Below, one piece after another: positions 51,801 to 64,000 of a stretch of 64,000 nt of DNA; position 1 is the first letter of the stretch, and every line of letters begins with the position of its first letter. The position numbers were made by a program, and so were the translations under genes. Below the pieces are notes generated by a model. It ran no database searches. It was not told the origin of the DNA and saw nothing but the letters and a program-made list of their open reading frames with translations. Origin of the DNA: Monosporascus cannonballus (Eukaryota; Ascomycota; Sordariomycetes; Xylariales); assembly GCA_004154925.1 (NCBI GenBank), contig QJNS01000065.1, positions 71,614-135,613 of the forward strand, written 5' to 3'.

Positions 51801-53455
51801 GCAGGGGCAACTGTAAAGCGGGGAAACGCAATAAATTGCCGTTTCTTAAGCGCAACCGCTGAAATTAACACAGAAAGAGATAGAGGTCAGGAGGGACACC
51901 TGACCGAGTCTGCAACTGGCTTGAGACTGACGCCGATTGACAATTGAATGAGAATGCGAAACTTCTAATTTTGCGTATTTGCCTGCCCGATAACAGGTAG
52001 CAAACTGGGCCCTAGCAATTCTAGACAACTGAGAAATCGCGCAACTCAGACTGAATTGGGCAATCAGAATCCTGTTGCAGGTGTCGCGAAAGCATCGCGA
52101 CTTCATTTTCTCCGTGGCAACGTTGAATGCGTGAATCAATATGTAAGATCGCGTCCAGTCACGATAATATCATCCACGTCGCGTCGAATGAGCAAAGTCG
52201 TGAATCCCCCTCACACCGCTTATGCACCTCACCATCGGAATCGTCGTCCGGGGTTGTGGATGGGACGTAACGTCTGGAAGGGCCCACATTCTGTAAGGAG
52301 AAAAGCCGAGTTGAGCTAATGTACAATGCAAGACCATGTGTCTGTTTTCTAAATGAGTCATAACAGCCTGCAGCAATCTACTGGACGTATCATGGTAGAG
52401 ACTGGACTACATTCGAGCCCAGGAAGGAAACCGAATAGAAGACTAGTACAGTCTGCATTGCTCCATTTGGACATTGTTCGGTTTCGCAAAATGAAAGACG
52501 GGGCAAGCGAGATATGAGTGCGTCCAGTGAGTGTTGAGAATCGACCTTGGAATCATAAAGGGCCTAGAAGCGCGGCTATGATAGGATGGGCTATCTTGGG
52601 AAATATGGGGAGGGAGAAGAAGTACGATGGTACAGTGCATAGTCGTACGAGAGACGCCGACTCCTGTGCTACCCGACTTGCTTAGCCGCCCGCGCGCCAA
52701 GTCTCAACCCCCAAACGCCCACCACTTGACCCGACATCGACTTTCAAGTCAACATGTATAGAGGGACTGGATGTGTATAATTCGATAGGGCTAATTTGGG
52801 TACGTATCTACATCTGAACTAAACATCGACCTTGTCGTACCTAACCCGGCCCAATCCAAGGCCTACCTACCATATGTCCCTCATGCCAGATGGAACCATC
52901 GGCCATACCAAGACAGGCCTGCAGAAGACTGGATCTCTCCCGACTTATTCCTGCAAGCCATGGGAAAGATACATGATACTTCTGCTATTAGCTCTCTAGT
53001 AGCCGCATTCCCGTCTTTCCTTCCATGTTTCAGGTTGAGAGATACTGCATTCGGAATACATCATCAGCCAAACCCGTGGCCCAAGTGGGTTATACGCCGT
53101 TGATTGCGTCTACCCAGCGGGACATCGTGGGCCATCCATTTCGAGGATAAGAGGACGAACATCCTCCTCCTCGACATCTCTCTTTCTGTTCCCGTCCATC
53201 AGTCTCAAATCCCATCCAATACTCTCTTTCCTTACTTCTTCTCTCGTCCCATACTCTTTAGATATCCTCAGAGGCAGGCCGCTCAACAGGCGACCTGATT
53301 CCCTCTCTGCTTCACGGCAGCAGTTTCTTATCTCATCGTACATATTCGTCAACGTCAACTATACCCAAGGAGCTGGTTCTCCCACTCAACTTGTTGCTAT
53401 AATCCATAATTCATTTTTATTCCATAGACAAGAACACCCCCAAGCAACCATCAGC
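48871..53455. other. Long gene-free interval
   Basis: About 4.6 kb of normal composition with only scattered short frames of unconvincing sequence on both strands. It should contain the 3' UTR of the VPS9 gene, then a long upstream region for the gene at 53456. There is a degenerate ATCGT/CATCG-type repeat near 49195-49250 and a short CCA run near 50290. A CT-rich tract at about 53160-53290 is typical of fungal promoters or 5' UTRs. No RNA gene recognised. Confidence 0.5.
53160..53290 (+). promoter_or_regulatory. CT-rich tract upstream of the 53456 gene
   Basis: Pyrimidine-rich stretch (CTCCTCCTCG, CTCTCTTT, CTTCTTCTCTCG) 170-300 bp upstream of the start codon, resembling the CT blocks that mark transcription starts in filamentous fungi. 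Confidence 0.35.
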
Positions 53456-55184
53456 ATGGCTACGTGAGTGGAGTCTCTGTCCCTTGAACCTGGGAAAGCA
53501 TCTTGACTAACAAGAGCGCCTCTATAGTCTGGCAGCAGACATGTCTTTTGATTACATATTCCCTTCATGCGAGGCCGCCACTCCGCCGAGCTTCTCTTTT
53601 GATCCATCTCTCTTTCAAATGCCCTATAACCCGGGGCACACTCGCTCAAGCTCGTATGGCTCCTTCTGCTCCTCTATCGAGTCGTCGCCCTCCGACTCTG
53701 TTAGCACACGCGTCACCACGCCGTCGCGGTCACCGCCGCCTGTTAGGCAGCATGGCCCTATTCTGCTGCCGAAGATCCGCTCCCAGGACCAGGCCATCGA
53801 CTCGCCTCCAAAGCGAGTCAAGACCTCGCCTACCCCGGTTGCGAAGCCCCGGCGTCAGGGCTCTATCCGTCCTACACATACCCGGAGCTTCACCAGCCCA
53901 GAGACCTTGAACAGCTTCTCTAGCTCTTTCTTCACCGCCGGTGAGGATCAAAGCAACCTCTCTCAGTCGCTGCTTTGCTCTCCCATGACGTTCCCTCAGG
54001 ATAGCTGCCACTCACGCCGCGCTTCGACTGTCAGCCTTGACGGTTCGACACTGGAGAAATATGGCTTCCCTACATACCGCCAGATGCCCGCGTACGTCCA
54101 GGCTATCACCCAGCCACAGAACGAGCAGTTCATGTACAACTTCGCACCCCGTGCTCCCTCTCCCTTGAGCCTGGCCTCCACTCCGGACCCAACTCCGACC
54201 ACAACACTCATGAACTATCTCACCACATCCAACCCGGCGCCATCTCTGGTCCGGACCATCTCCTTCCCTCTACGTGATCCGAGCACCAAGCATTTCTGGT
54301 GGGACGTACGGCAAGTCAGGTCATGGTCTACTTTCAACCTGGATACCGTCCTATCTCTTCCAGGGACATCCGCCTTGTTGAACTGCCCTATTTCGCAGCC
54401 ACTTCTCCAACAGCCAATTACCAGTAGTGCTCGGCACCCGGAAACCGAGGCGGCGCTTCACAACATCTACGCTTCGTACTATCTGCCCAAGCTGAACGCA
54501 GCACTTGCCGTGTCGTCTCAGCGACCTCTCCAATTCTCAGTTCCTTCGATCAAGCCAGGCGGCTCTATATCCGCCAACGACAACATCTTCGTAGCGAACG
54601 TCATGGGTGAGTCGTCGACCGCCGCCGCGATCTTTGGCGGTAAGCCCACCGCCCACATCGTTGGCCTCGTCAAGAGCTTCGACCGCTTCAACACGGGCAT
54701 GCGGGTCGAGGGCAACATCAAGCGCGTCGAGTACCTGCGCGGCCTGGCCCACCTGCATCACGTGATGCGCGAGCACAGCACCAGGTACGGGTTCATCCTG
54801 ACGGAGATCGAGCTCGTCCTCGTGCGCAACGGTGGCGAGGGCACCCCGCACTTCGGGTACCTCGAAGTGACCAGTGTCCAGCTCGCCGCTGCTGCCCAGG
54901 GCGACGACGGGGAAGAGACGCCGTTCACGGCCTGCCTCGCCCTCTGGGGCCTTTGCCAGATGGCTGGCGACGAGCCGGCCCCCGGCCAGGCCTACTGGAA
55001 GGCGGAAATCGGCGCACCCGCCGAGGGTACCCGTCGCAAGGCCATGCCGAGGGACGAGTGGATGCCGCAGCCGCAGCTGGCGGAGAAGAGGGAGGCGAAG
55101 CGCGCGAGGGGCTGGGTGCTCCCCGAGGACCCGGTCGGCCGGAAGGAGCTGGGCAAGAGGGGTGTGCGGTATGGCGGCTGCTAG
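53456..55184 (+). CDS. Conserved fungal protein of unknown function
   Basis: Exons 53456-53463 and 53528-55184 encode 554 residues. The tiny first exon (ATGGCTAC) is supported by a perfect 64-bp intron (GTGAGT, GACTAAC, TATAG) that restores the frame upstream of the internal Met at 53541. Residues 1 to about 240 are low-complexity, rich in Ser/Pro/Thr, with basic SPPKRVKTSP-like patches suggesting phosphorylation and nuclear location. The C-terminal half is globular: HFWWDVRQVRSW near 258, a PETEAALHNIYASYYLPKLNAAL helix, VKSFDRFNTGMR near 385, then a stretch ending TRYGFILTEIELVLVR near 435. It ends in a very basic KREAKRARGW tail. I recall this C-terminal pattern in many ascomycete hypothetical proteins but know of no established function. 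No membrane segments. Confidence 0.85.
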
Positions 55185-56494
55185 GCAATTGATGACCTCG
55201 CTTGAAGAAGCGGATGATGCATAGCATGCGTATCTGGCTGGTTCCAGGTCCGCCGTAATGAGCGGTCATTTTATTGTAATGAGGAATGACACGGGCATTG
55301 GGTCAAGAGGTTGGGTACATTCGTTTTAATGGGCATATGGGATAAAAGAGAACAGAGGATTGGAATCGGAAAACAGTACTGCATCTACGCAGGATACCCT
55401 AGTTACTTGTAATTCTGCTTTTGAATTTGCAACACCTTGAGCTGATATGTCTTCCATATGTGATGGCTAGGAAGTGAACAAGATAGAAGAGGATTAATAG
55501 CAGTAAGCTTCACCTGGCGAAAGGACATCCTCTTTATGCGATGGGGTCTTGATACAAGCTCCAGCACATAAAGTCTGAAATGGTTTCTATGTTTGTCACA
55601 CGATGGGTAGCCGAGAACGCCTGGAAATGCTCTAATGTGAATAACGGCATGAAGGAGGTTCTTGCTATCCCGATATATGAAGAGGAAGCATCTTCCCAAT
55701 GGATGACGCTGGGGTGAAAGTGTCTCAGCGAGACTCTAGTACCAATAGGTCTCGGCTGCTCAGCGTACTTTAAAATATTTTGACGAATATCATTTACAGC
55801 CTATTAAATACATTCATTACTTAAAATGGAGAAAGGCCTACTCTTAGTAAGTATGACAGACCATCCCACGAGGCATGGTCATTCTTGCGGAATCCGGGCG
55901 CCTCAGGCCCGGGTATCTGGGTATTCGGCTATCAACAGCCTGTCTGAGTAATCAACGCAGGAGACCAACCCCGCGGAGCAGATACAGGCTCACACCGGTA
56001 GGTAACTCGAGCTCCTATCTCGGGCGCGTGAAAATACATACCTGGTAGGTCGCTGGATCCCATTTGTCTCTCGCATCATTCGCTATTTTCGCGGCAGCCC
56101 GATTGGTTTGGTTCGGTACGTTTATCGTGCAATATTACCATGAACTGGTCAAATCGTGTGGCCCAACCTTATCGGCGTTGTAATTGGTAATAGCCGCCCC
56201 CGGCGAGGCGTAGAGAATCGGTCATAGGGCATGGGTAAGTTGGCGGTCCGCAAATTCTTTTCTTCTTCTAATCGCGCCCGTCTCAGGTGAAGTGACGGCA
56301 TGGTGACCGCCGAGTCACCCGGCTGACAGGGCTGCTTCATAGCCTACCTAACGTGTAGATAAAGGGAACCGACTTCTCTGTTATGATGACGGCACCTACA
56401 GTCCAAGCGAAGCAGGCAATTCCGCCCTTATATTAAGCAACTCACGAATTGACTCAAACCTTGCCTGCCACTTCACCATCTCGAGACTCACAGC
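55185..56494. other. Intergenic, no gene seen
   Basis: Between two plus-strand genes. It contains the 3' UTR of the upstream gene and the promoter of the nitroreductase gene, with a TATATTAA-like box near 56429, about 65 bp before its start. No further coding sequence recognised. Confidence 0.5.
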
Positions 56495-57235
56495 ATGTCA
56501 GTCACTGCATGTGGCCAGAACAGGCAACTCTTCTGTTCAGTAGTTTCTCCAAAAAGCGACTCTCCACACAAAATGCAGCTCGAAGAAGCCATCAAGGCGC
56601 GCCATTCGTCACGCCAATTCCTATCCGACAAGGACGTCCCGCGCGAGGTGCTAGAACAGGCCCTCCAACTCGCCACGCACGCGCCCTCCAACTCCAACAC
56701 GCAGGCCTGGCGGCTCTTCATCGTACGCGGAGCAGCGCTCGCCCGCCTACGCACCGCATTATATGACCAAGCGGCGGCGCCGGACGCGCCGCCGCCTGTC
56801 GCCGCAGAGCTGCCGCCGGCGTTGCAGGCCTACCGGTCGAAGCTAGGCGCGCTGCTCTATGGCGAGCTGCTGGGGCTGGCGCGTTCCGACGCCGCGGGGC
56901 GCCGTGCGGCGTGGTTGCGGAACTACCGGTTCTTCGACGCGCCGGTGGGTGTGGTCGTGTGCATGAGCGCCGACCTGCGGGGCCAGGCCGCCCTCTGCGT
57001 GGGCATGTACCTGCAGACGCTGCTGCTGGCGCTCACCGAGGCCGGCGTCGGCAGCTGCGTGCAGATCGCCATCGCGGGCTACCCGGACGTCGTCAGGCGC
57101 GAGGTCGGCATCCCCGCGGACCTGGAGATCCTGTGCGGCATCTCGCTCGGGTACGAGGACGAGGCGGCCGCCATCAACCGGGGTAGAATCGGGAGGGAGC
57201 CCGTGGAGCGGACTACCGTCTGGGTTGAGGAATAA
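56495..57235 (+). CDS. Nitroreductase-family FMN oxidoreductase
   Basis: Single-exon frame of 246 residues. The nitroreductase fold is visible: ARHSSRQF (FMN phosphate-binding R.S.R.F motif) at residues 35-42, APSNSNTQAW shortly after, and a C-terminal GISLGYEDEAAAIN block preceding a basic stretch. The family uses FMN and NAD(P)H to reduce nitro compounds, quinones or flavins; the substrate cannot be read from sequence. Family similarity begins right at Met27 (nt 56573, MQLEEAIKARHSSRQF), which also has a good start context. A 220-residue protein from that Met is therefore equally plausible; the upstream start is chosen as the first ATG after the TATA-like box. The sequence is GC-rich in the third position, with no sign of introns. 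Confidence 0.88.
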   Translation: MSVTACGQNRQLFCSVVSPKSDSPHKMQLEEAIKARHSSRQFLSDKDVPREVLEQALQLATHAPSNSNTQAWRLFIVRGAALARLRTALYDQAAAPDAPPPVAAELPPALQAYRSKLGALLYGELLGLARSDAAGRRAAWLRNYRFFDAPVGVVVCMSADLRGQAALCVGMYLQTLLLALTEAGVGSCVQIAIAGYPDVVRREVGIPADLEILCGISLGYEDEAAAINRGRIGREPVERTTVWVEE

Positions 57236-57556
57236 GGGGTCGTTTGACGCCGCTGTACTCTGGGTCGATATGTGCTCCTATAACGCTGCTCTTGGGAGAG
57301 GGTAGGGATCTGATAGACAAAACTCGTTGGAGGTTTATAGAATGACATTCTCTGCTTAGAATATGGCGAGTGGTGAAAATGAAGCTGTCATGTAGAGCCG
57401 CTTGTTTCAAAATTCGAGCTAGGACTGTCATGTACGAGTCTCAGTATAAAAGCGACATCCGGCAAGATATCACAAGCATAAGAATCCCTTCTATACTCGT
57501 CCACCCTGCAGAAAAAGGAGTTTCCCATCGGATAATCCCGAGCAAGGCCCTGCAAT
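57236..57556. other. Intergenic between convergent genes
   Basis: 3' region of the nitroreductase gene and of the minus-strand HET relic. Nothing else recognised. Confidence 0.5.
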
Positions 57557-59335
57557 TCAATCACCATGCATAGCCCTATGTGCATACGCATGACTAACAA
57601 GCGTATACTTCTCTCCTACTTTGGAAGAGCACAGAACGAGGCACAGCGGCGCCCCGAACAGCACCGCGACGGAGTCGCCCGGCGCCGCGCGGAACGGACC
57701 GAGGTCCATCCGGCCGGTATCGGCCCGAAGAAGCAGCGGTCCCCGACCACCTGCCCCAGGGCCCTGGAGTGGAGCGGGGCCGGGGTCGTCAGGTCCGGGA
57801 AACATGTGGAGAAGTCCTGGCCCATGACGAGCGTGTGCCAGGAGACCTCTCCTAGCTGATCCGACAGGGCGAGCCAGAGCTGCCAGAGGCGCTCGGCGTG
57901 ATGTGTGATACTGTATGCTGGTTGTTGTTGCGGTGATATTGCGACAGAGTCTGTCTGGTTCGCCTCCTCGTTCGCAGTGGCTTGCGTCGTAACTGAATTT
58001 TGGGCAGGAAGGGCCCCATGACTTCCGTCAGGACGCCTGGGTGGACCCCCTTCGCTGGGAGACCAGTTGCCCTCCCGTTAACGGATACAAGTGCGCTGGA
58101 ATATCCAGATGGCCGAAACTTGTTCCAATTATCTCCGGATCGTAGCCCGAAGCGAGTCCCCCCCGCCAGCTCACCCCGGAGTTCAGGGACCACGACGGTC
58201 CGTTGTCGATGGAAGACGCGATCCCGTTGCCGAAAAGACACCTCAAGGCCTGGTCCTTGGCAATTCTGAACTTGATATAGTCGACAAACAGGGTTTTCGC
58301 TGTCTTCGAGTAATCTGGGACGACCTCCCCGTCGTCGGTGGATATGCCCACCAGCGCATACAGCCTATCCCAGCAATTAGTCGCATTGAAAGCCCTAGTA
58401 GACATCAGCAGCACGGGGAGGGCCTTTGGGCTCGAAGGAGCGTCCAGAGAACCGTCCGGCGTGTCGTAGAACATCTGCCCAGTAACGACCATCGCTATGC
58501 TAGCGGCGTTCCCCTCTCCGCTACGGACCTTACCGGCTCGAGAAGCCCGCCGTCCTCGGTGTAGAAGTCGGCCCTGTCGAGGAAGTGGAGCCACATCCAG
58601 AACTTCTCCATGAACCACTTCGAAATCCACTTCTTTCCACATCAGAACAGGTATCTCGCGTCCGGAGCGTGGCTCATAAGCTCTTGTATGATCCGCATGC
58701 GGTTCCTGTAAAGCCGTTCTCACATTTTCCAGAGATGGCAGTCCAGTTGAACTCTTGGAGGTCGACGCCGAGTACTAGTAGATCCCCTAGGGAGATAGTA
58801 CCAATTGGCCGATTTACAAGCTCCGTCGCTATATGGCTAACGACGGACATCGCCTCGTCGCTATTGTCGGCTGCGCCTCCCAGCCAGGCCAACACCGCGG
58901 CAGCCTGGTGGTAGATGCGCCTCATCTTCTGGACTTGTGCTGTTCGTTCCGCGACATCGTCCTGATTGATACAGAGAGCGTCGACCCAGAGCATCCGCAC
59001 CTCATCCTCGAACTTCAGGTGCCGCAGCGCCACCTCGGGGCTGGAGTTTACGGGCCAGGGGTAGCCTCCAAGTCGGATTTGGCGCGGATTTCTCTTGTCG
59101 CCCCATATGTAAGAGAGTGTCTCGTTGACTGGTTTGTTATCCAGGTGTATGTGGACCAACCTGCACTCTATCAGATTCCCAAGCGCCGGATTGCAGCTTC
59201 AGGGCGCGGATGTCGAATGACCCTGCTGGCAGTGGGCTGTAATTGTATATTGATTTTTCCAGCCATATCAAGTCCAACTCGTTTCGAAAGAACACAAGGG
59301 TGGGGCCGTAGGACAAGGGGGAATGTTTAGCTCAT
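57557..59335 (-). pseudogene. HET-domain (heterokaryon incompatibility-like) protein pseudogene
   Basis: Minus-strand fragments of one HET protein lie in order but in shifting frames. An N-terminal piece (SPLPAGSFDIRALKL, about 59335-59185) has no Met. The HET core ETLSYIWGD, then LWVDALCINQDD and WLGGAADNSDEA, is at about 59159-58850. A middle region has NCWDRLYALVGISTDDGEVVPDYS near 58390-58320. The C-terminal end LGPFRAAPGDSVAVLFGAPLC runs to the stop near 57557. Frame breaks occur near 59180, around 58600-58680 and around 57850-58030, with stops between and no splice sites that fit all of them. HET proteins mediate non-self recognition between fungal strains; this copy looks inactivated. 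If intact in other strains it could be a polymorphic incompatibility locus. Confidence 0.75.
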
Positions 59336-59792
59336 TTTAGTTTGAGCTTATGTGAATGCTCAGGCCTGGATGTGAACCTGCACTACAATTTATTCACAAC
59401 GAGGGAGTTCAGAGCAGCGACTCTTGCCCTTGCCGCACTACGAATGGGCATACTATCGAAGTTGTTCCGGTCGCACAGGAGCTTGTGGTGTGCTCGTTGG
59501 AATCGAAGTCTCTTGCTCAGGTTGCAGATATCGCTTGTTGAGTTATGCGTATGGGGGTATTAACGTTTGCAGGCACCCACTTGGTCTAATATACGCGAAA
59601 CCGCCTCGCAAAAAGGGTGTATTGGGAGCTATTGCTGGCGGGAAAAAGGATGGTGCATCTAAGCCATTGACCATGACAATGACTGATTCGTTGGTGTACT
59701 TCCCCACATTCGACTGAAATGCTTCAGTGCCAGCATCTGATTTCTTTCTCCCCAGATCAACACAATTCGACCACACCCGAGAAAACTCCGAA
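59336..59792. other. Intergenic, promoter region of the oligoribonuclease gene
   Basis: Lies between the HET relic and the oligoribonuclease gene, which diverge. The frames seen here have no recognisable protein features. Confidence 0.5.
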
Positions 59793-60432
59793 ATGGCGAG
59801 CAACGGAGCTCTGGTGTGGATTGACTGCGAAGTAAGAGTGGACTCGCCTGCTACACATGGACCTGCTGACAAGACATTCTCAGATGACGGGTCTGGACCC
59901 GGATACCGACGAGATCATCGAAATATTTTGCGTCATCACCACGGGTACTCTCGAGGTCATCGACAAGAATGGCTGGGGAACCGTGGTCCACCAATCGAAA
60001 GAGCGGATGGACATGATGGACGAGTGGTGCACTCGCACCCACGCGAAGAGCGGGCTGACAGACGCGGTGTTAGCCTCGAAGGTGACACCAGAGCAGGCGG
60101 CCGACGAGCTCCTCGCGTACATCAAAAAGCACGTGTCGGAGCCGGGGGCGCTCCTGGCTGGCAACAGCGTGCACGCGGACCGGGCGTTCCTCAGGAAGGA
60201 GCCCTACAAGAAGGTCGTCGATTACTTGCATCATCGCATCCTCGATGTCAGTAGCCTCAAGGAGGCTGCGCGACGATGGTGCCCCAGTGAGGTGATGGAG
60301 AACGCGCCGAGGAAGCAGGGGCTGCATCAGGCAAAAGACGACATACTGGAGAGCATTGCCGAGGCTCGGTATTACAAGGATATCATGTTCTTCAACACTG
60401 CAAATATTACTAGTCCAATGCGGGCTGCCTGA
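59793..60432 (+). CDS. REX2: Oligoribonuclease / RNA exonuclease (DEDDh family)
   Basis: Exons 59793-59831 and 59884-60432 encode 195 residues, the normal size of the family. The 52-bp intron (GTAAGA, CTGAC, CAG) is phase 0 and falls between CE and MTG of the first catalytic motif. Splicing rebuilds VWIDCEMTGLDPDTDEIIEI. DEDDh residues are all present: D11 and E13, D112 in NSVHADRAF, and H161 with D165 in HQAKDD. The enzyme degrades 2-5 nt RNAs to mononucleotides; yeast Rex2 is mitochondrial. No strong N-terminal targeting peptide is visible here, so location is open. The C-terminal SIAEARYYKDIMF helix matches the family. Confidence 0.95.
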
Positions 60433-61128
60433 GGAAGGGATTATGCGCAATTATTGCTATCAGGCTGGTTCGGGTCGTGTTGGACGGCCTTAGGTATCTT
60501 CGCTTGTGGTAGCAATAAGGCGCCAGCTTTGGGCAATATATTGTGTTCTAGATGCGGCTAGGACGAAATTATTGACAACCCACTTGTGCCTAGGCCCATC
60601 GACAAAAGTTAATATTTCAAGCAAAAGACGATGCTGGTATGGCACATTGATCGGCCCGATATTCCCGATGCAAAAGGGGAAAATAATTATGTAGTAGATA
60701 CGTGGTGGGATAAATGGTCGAGAAATGATTCCCAACAACAGCCCATCATCGGCTCAGTTAGGTAACTTCTCCATTAATACCGTCATCTAAGCCTAGTAAA
60801 CTACCTACCTAGGCGCTAGGTACCTATGTAGGCTCTCTATACCGTGAATTCTCTAAGATTCAATGTACCGCCAGTAGCGGCGATGGAATATTTAGATATT
60901 AGCGCTACCCCACTTGCAACAAATGAGGTCATTCTCTATGGCTGGAACCCCGCCATCGAGCTGTACCCTGTCGTCACAAGCTCTGAGCTGCCTCCCTCTC
61001 CTTTTTATATTTGACTCCGACACTCTACATGCTTCACCAGAGGGGTTGAAATTCATACCCGACCTTCGTAACTAAACCACCCTGTCCTAATACTAATTGA
61101 CTGACAATTATAATACATTACCGTCATC
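60433..61128. other. Intergenic: promoter of phosphoglucomutase gene
   Basis: No gene seen. Contains the oligoribonuclease 3' UTR and the phosphoglucomutase promoter. A TAGGTA-rich patch is present near 60805-60835. Confidence 0.5.
61001..61011 (+). promoter_or_regulatory. TATA-like box of phosphoglucomutase gene
   Basis: CTTTTTATATT, about 120 bp upstream of the start codon, preceded by a CT-rich stretch (CTGCCTCCCTCTCC). Its position fits a core promoter of a highly expressed housekeeping gene. Confidence 0.45.
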
Positions 61129-63028
<1,900 letters not shown>

Positions 63029-63882
63029 GGTTGAAAGGATTGTGGAGTGGGGATGTATTGTGATCCGCGGGGCGCACCAAAAGTCGACTGAGCAACCCTG
63101 TCTGTTTGGGGGATTTAAAATAGCAATGTAATGACGTTACGTTAGGTCCCTAAAGTGGGAATGACATGTGGCCTGCCCGTGGAGTGATATTGGACTGTGT
63201 GTTGCACGTAGTTAGTGCGAAGCCTCTGGTTTGACTCACTGCCACTAGAGGGCTTATGTAGAGGTGACCAGGACATGATCGCTGGTAATTTCTCTCCTCG
63301 CCTCCTTAGATTCCTAGATGATAGACCAAGCCCAGCAGGGGACGTAATTCCGCATCATATTAAGTCAATTCCAGTCTTCATATGCGCTCCTGATAATCTG
63401 CGAAAGTAGTCAGACTGGGCGTTGGCGTTACGACATCCCCTGTTGATATCTCATGGTTATATATACATATATGATTGATTGCAGTATCGGTACACCAGTC
63501 CCTTCTAACACTTCGGGCCGGCACGGTCATTTCAGTGGGCTCTACCCGCAGAGGCCCCCTTACACAGGAGGCTCACGTCTATTCTGGAAATCTAGACGCC
63601 AGCCAGCTACCGTTCGTTTTCTCCCATCATCACTGGCATCCAATCGCCTCAACGACCCCCCTTACATGTAGCCGAATGTATTTACGGGCAGTCGTAACTT
63701 TACGGCCGGCTAGAGTGTTCAGGATTGGTGCCCCGGTCAGCGGTTGTATGTGTGTAGGAGCCGTGAGTAAAGTTAGAGCTCGAGTTGATCTCAAGGGGCA
63801 CCAAGCGGTTGTTGCCTGTAGAGCGGAAAGCTTAATTTAGTCAAAATATCATATGTCAGAGTCACTACCCGGCTCATGAATT
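63029..63882. other. Intergenic, no gene seen
   Basis: Phosphoglucomutase 3' UTR followed by unassigned sequence up to the tRNA gene. Short frames at 63453-63840 show no features. Confidence 0.5.
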
Positions 63883-63973
63883 GCGAGCTTGGCCGAGTGG
63901 ACTGAGGCGCTCTCGTATAGTTGAAGCTTTAGGGAGTGGGAAACCGCGCAGTGTTCGAATCCTGCAGCTTGCA
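63883..63973 (+). tRNA. Type-II (long variable arm) tRNA gene, probably intron-containing; anticodon unclear
   Basis: The seven-base acceptor stem (GCGAGCT with AGCTTGC) pairs fully with one G-T. An A box (TGGCCGAGTGG) with GCC/GGC D stem and a B box (GTTCGAATCC) are present. An anticodon stem CTCTC/GGGAG encloses 17 nt, implying about 10 nt of intron. A four-pair variable arm (GTGG/CCGC, GAAA loop) indicates the Leu/Ser class. An extra T interrupts the T stem (GCAG-T-G). The apparent anticodon (ATA) does not fit Leu or Ser, so identity and activity are uncertain. Confidence 0.65.
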
Positions 63974-63981
63974 ACGTCTTC

Positions 63982-63985
63982 TTTT
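63982..63985 (+). terminator. RNA polymerase III terminator of the tRNA gene
   Basis: TTTT run nine bases after the end of the tRNA. Confidence 0.6.
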
Positions 63986-64000
63986 CCGCCTGGCTTTACC

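Noticed and set aside
48871..53455. Many frames of 60-135 codons on both strands
   Set aside because: No domain, no consistent intron structure and no codon bias; probably chance frames in a long intergenic region.
57557..59335. HET relic considered as a multi-intron functional gene
   Set aside because: Frame changes occur inside the conserved domain at places without fitting splice signals, and the N-terminal fragment has no start codon.

Overview
The window is genomic DNA of a filamentous ascomycete (Pezizomycotina, probably Sordariomycetes). Genes carry short introns with GTAAGT/GTGAGT-like donors, CTAAC/CTGAC branch points and CAG/TAG acceptors. There is a highly reducing polyketide synthase, a HET-domain relic, and about 35 kb of AT-rich DNA with the hallmark of repeat-induced point mutation (RIP): C-to-T and G-to-A changes, mainly CpA to TpA, with CpG spared, inside LTR retrotransposons.

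Layout. (1) 1-5332: 3' two thirds of a highly reducing PKS (DH-cMT-ER-KR-ACP); KS and AT lie off the left edge. (2) 6.06-31.6 kb: AT-rich transposon graveyard. Target-site duplications resolve it into a nested stack. A Ty1/copia element of family A (7973-19259, minus strand) has one LTR split by a second family-A element in the opposite orientation (8059-13498, TSD GATCT). The outer element also holds a solo LTR (13939-14288, TSD CGGAG). Next comes a left-truncated copia element of family B (about 22650-31616), split by a Ty3/gypsy element (24307-31216, TSD GTTGA). (3) 31.6-33.8 kb: a 2.1 kb island of normal composition holding the 3' remnant of a DUF3632-like gene cut by an LTR, and a small three-exon gene for a predicted secreted ten-cysteine protein, which is a candidate effector. 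(4) 33767-40854: complete family-B copia element, minus strand, RIP-degraded, TSD GAATC. (5) 40.9-44.7 kb: a transition zone with a 440 bp terminal-inverted-repeat element (hAT/MITE-like) and a frameshifted MFS transporter pseudogene. (6) 44.7-64 kb: ordinary gene-rich DNA. It holds a VARP-like VPS9-ankyrin-PX-BAR endosomal protein (Vrl1 type), a conserved fungal protein of unknown function, a nitroreductase-family protein, a HET-domain pseudogene, oligoribonuclease (REX2), phosphoglucomutase and a type-II tRNA gene.

The right-hand genes are housekeeping or unrelated singletons, not a pathway. The biologically interesting part is the left 45 kb: a secondary-metabolism gene and a candidate effector bordering or embedded in RIP-inactivated retrotransposons, as in two-speed fungal genomes. 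A recurring pattern is that RIP stops inside the LTRs, leaving the outermost part of each element unmutated. All coordinates, splice sites and TSDs were read by eye; no searches or statistics were run.
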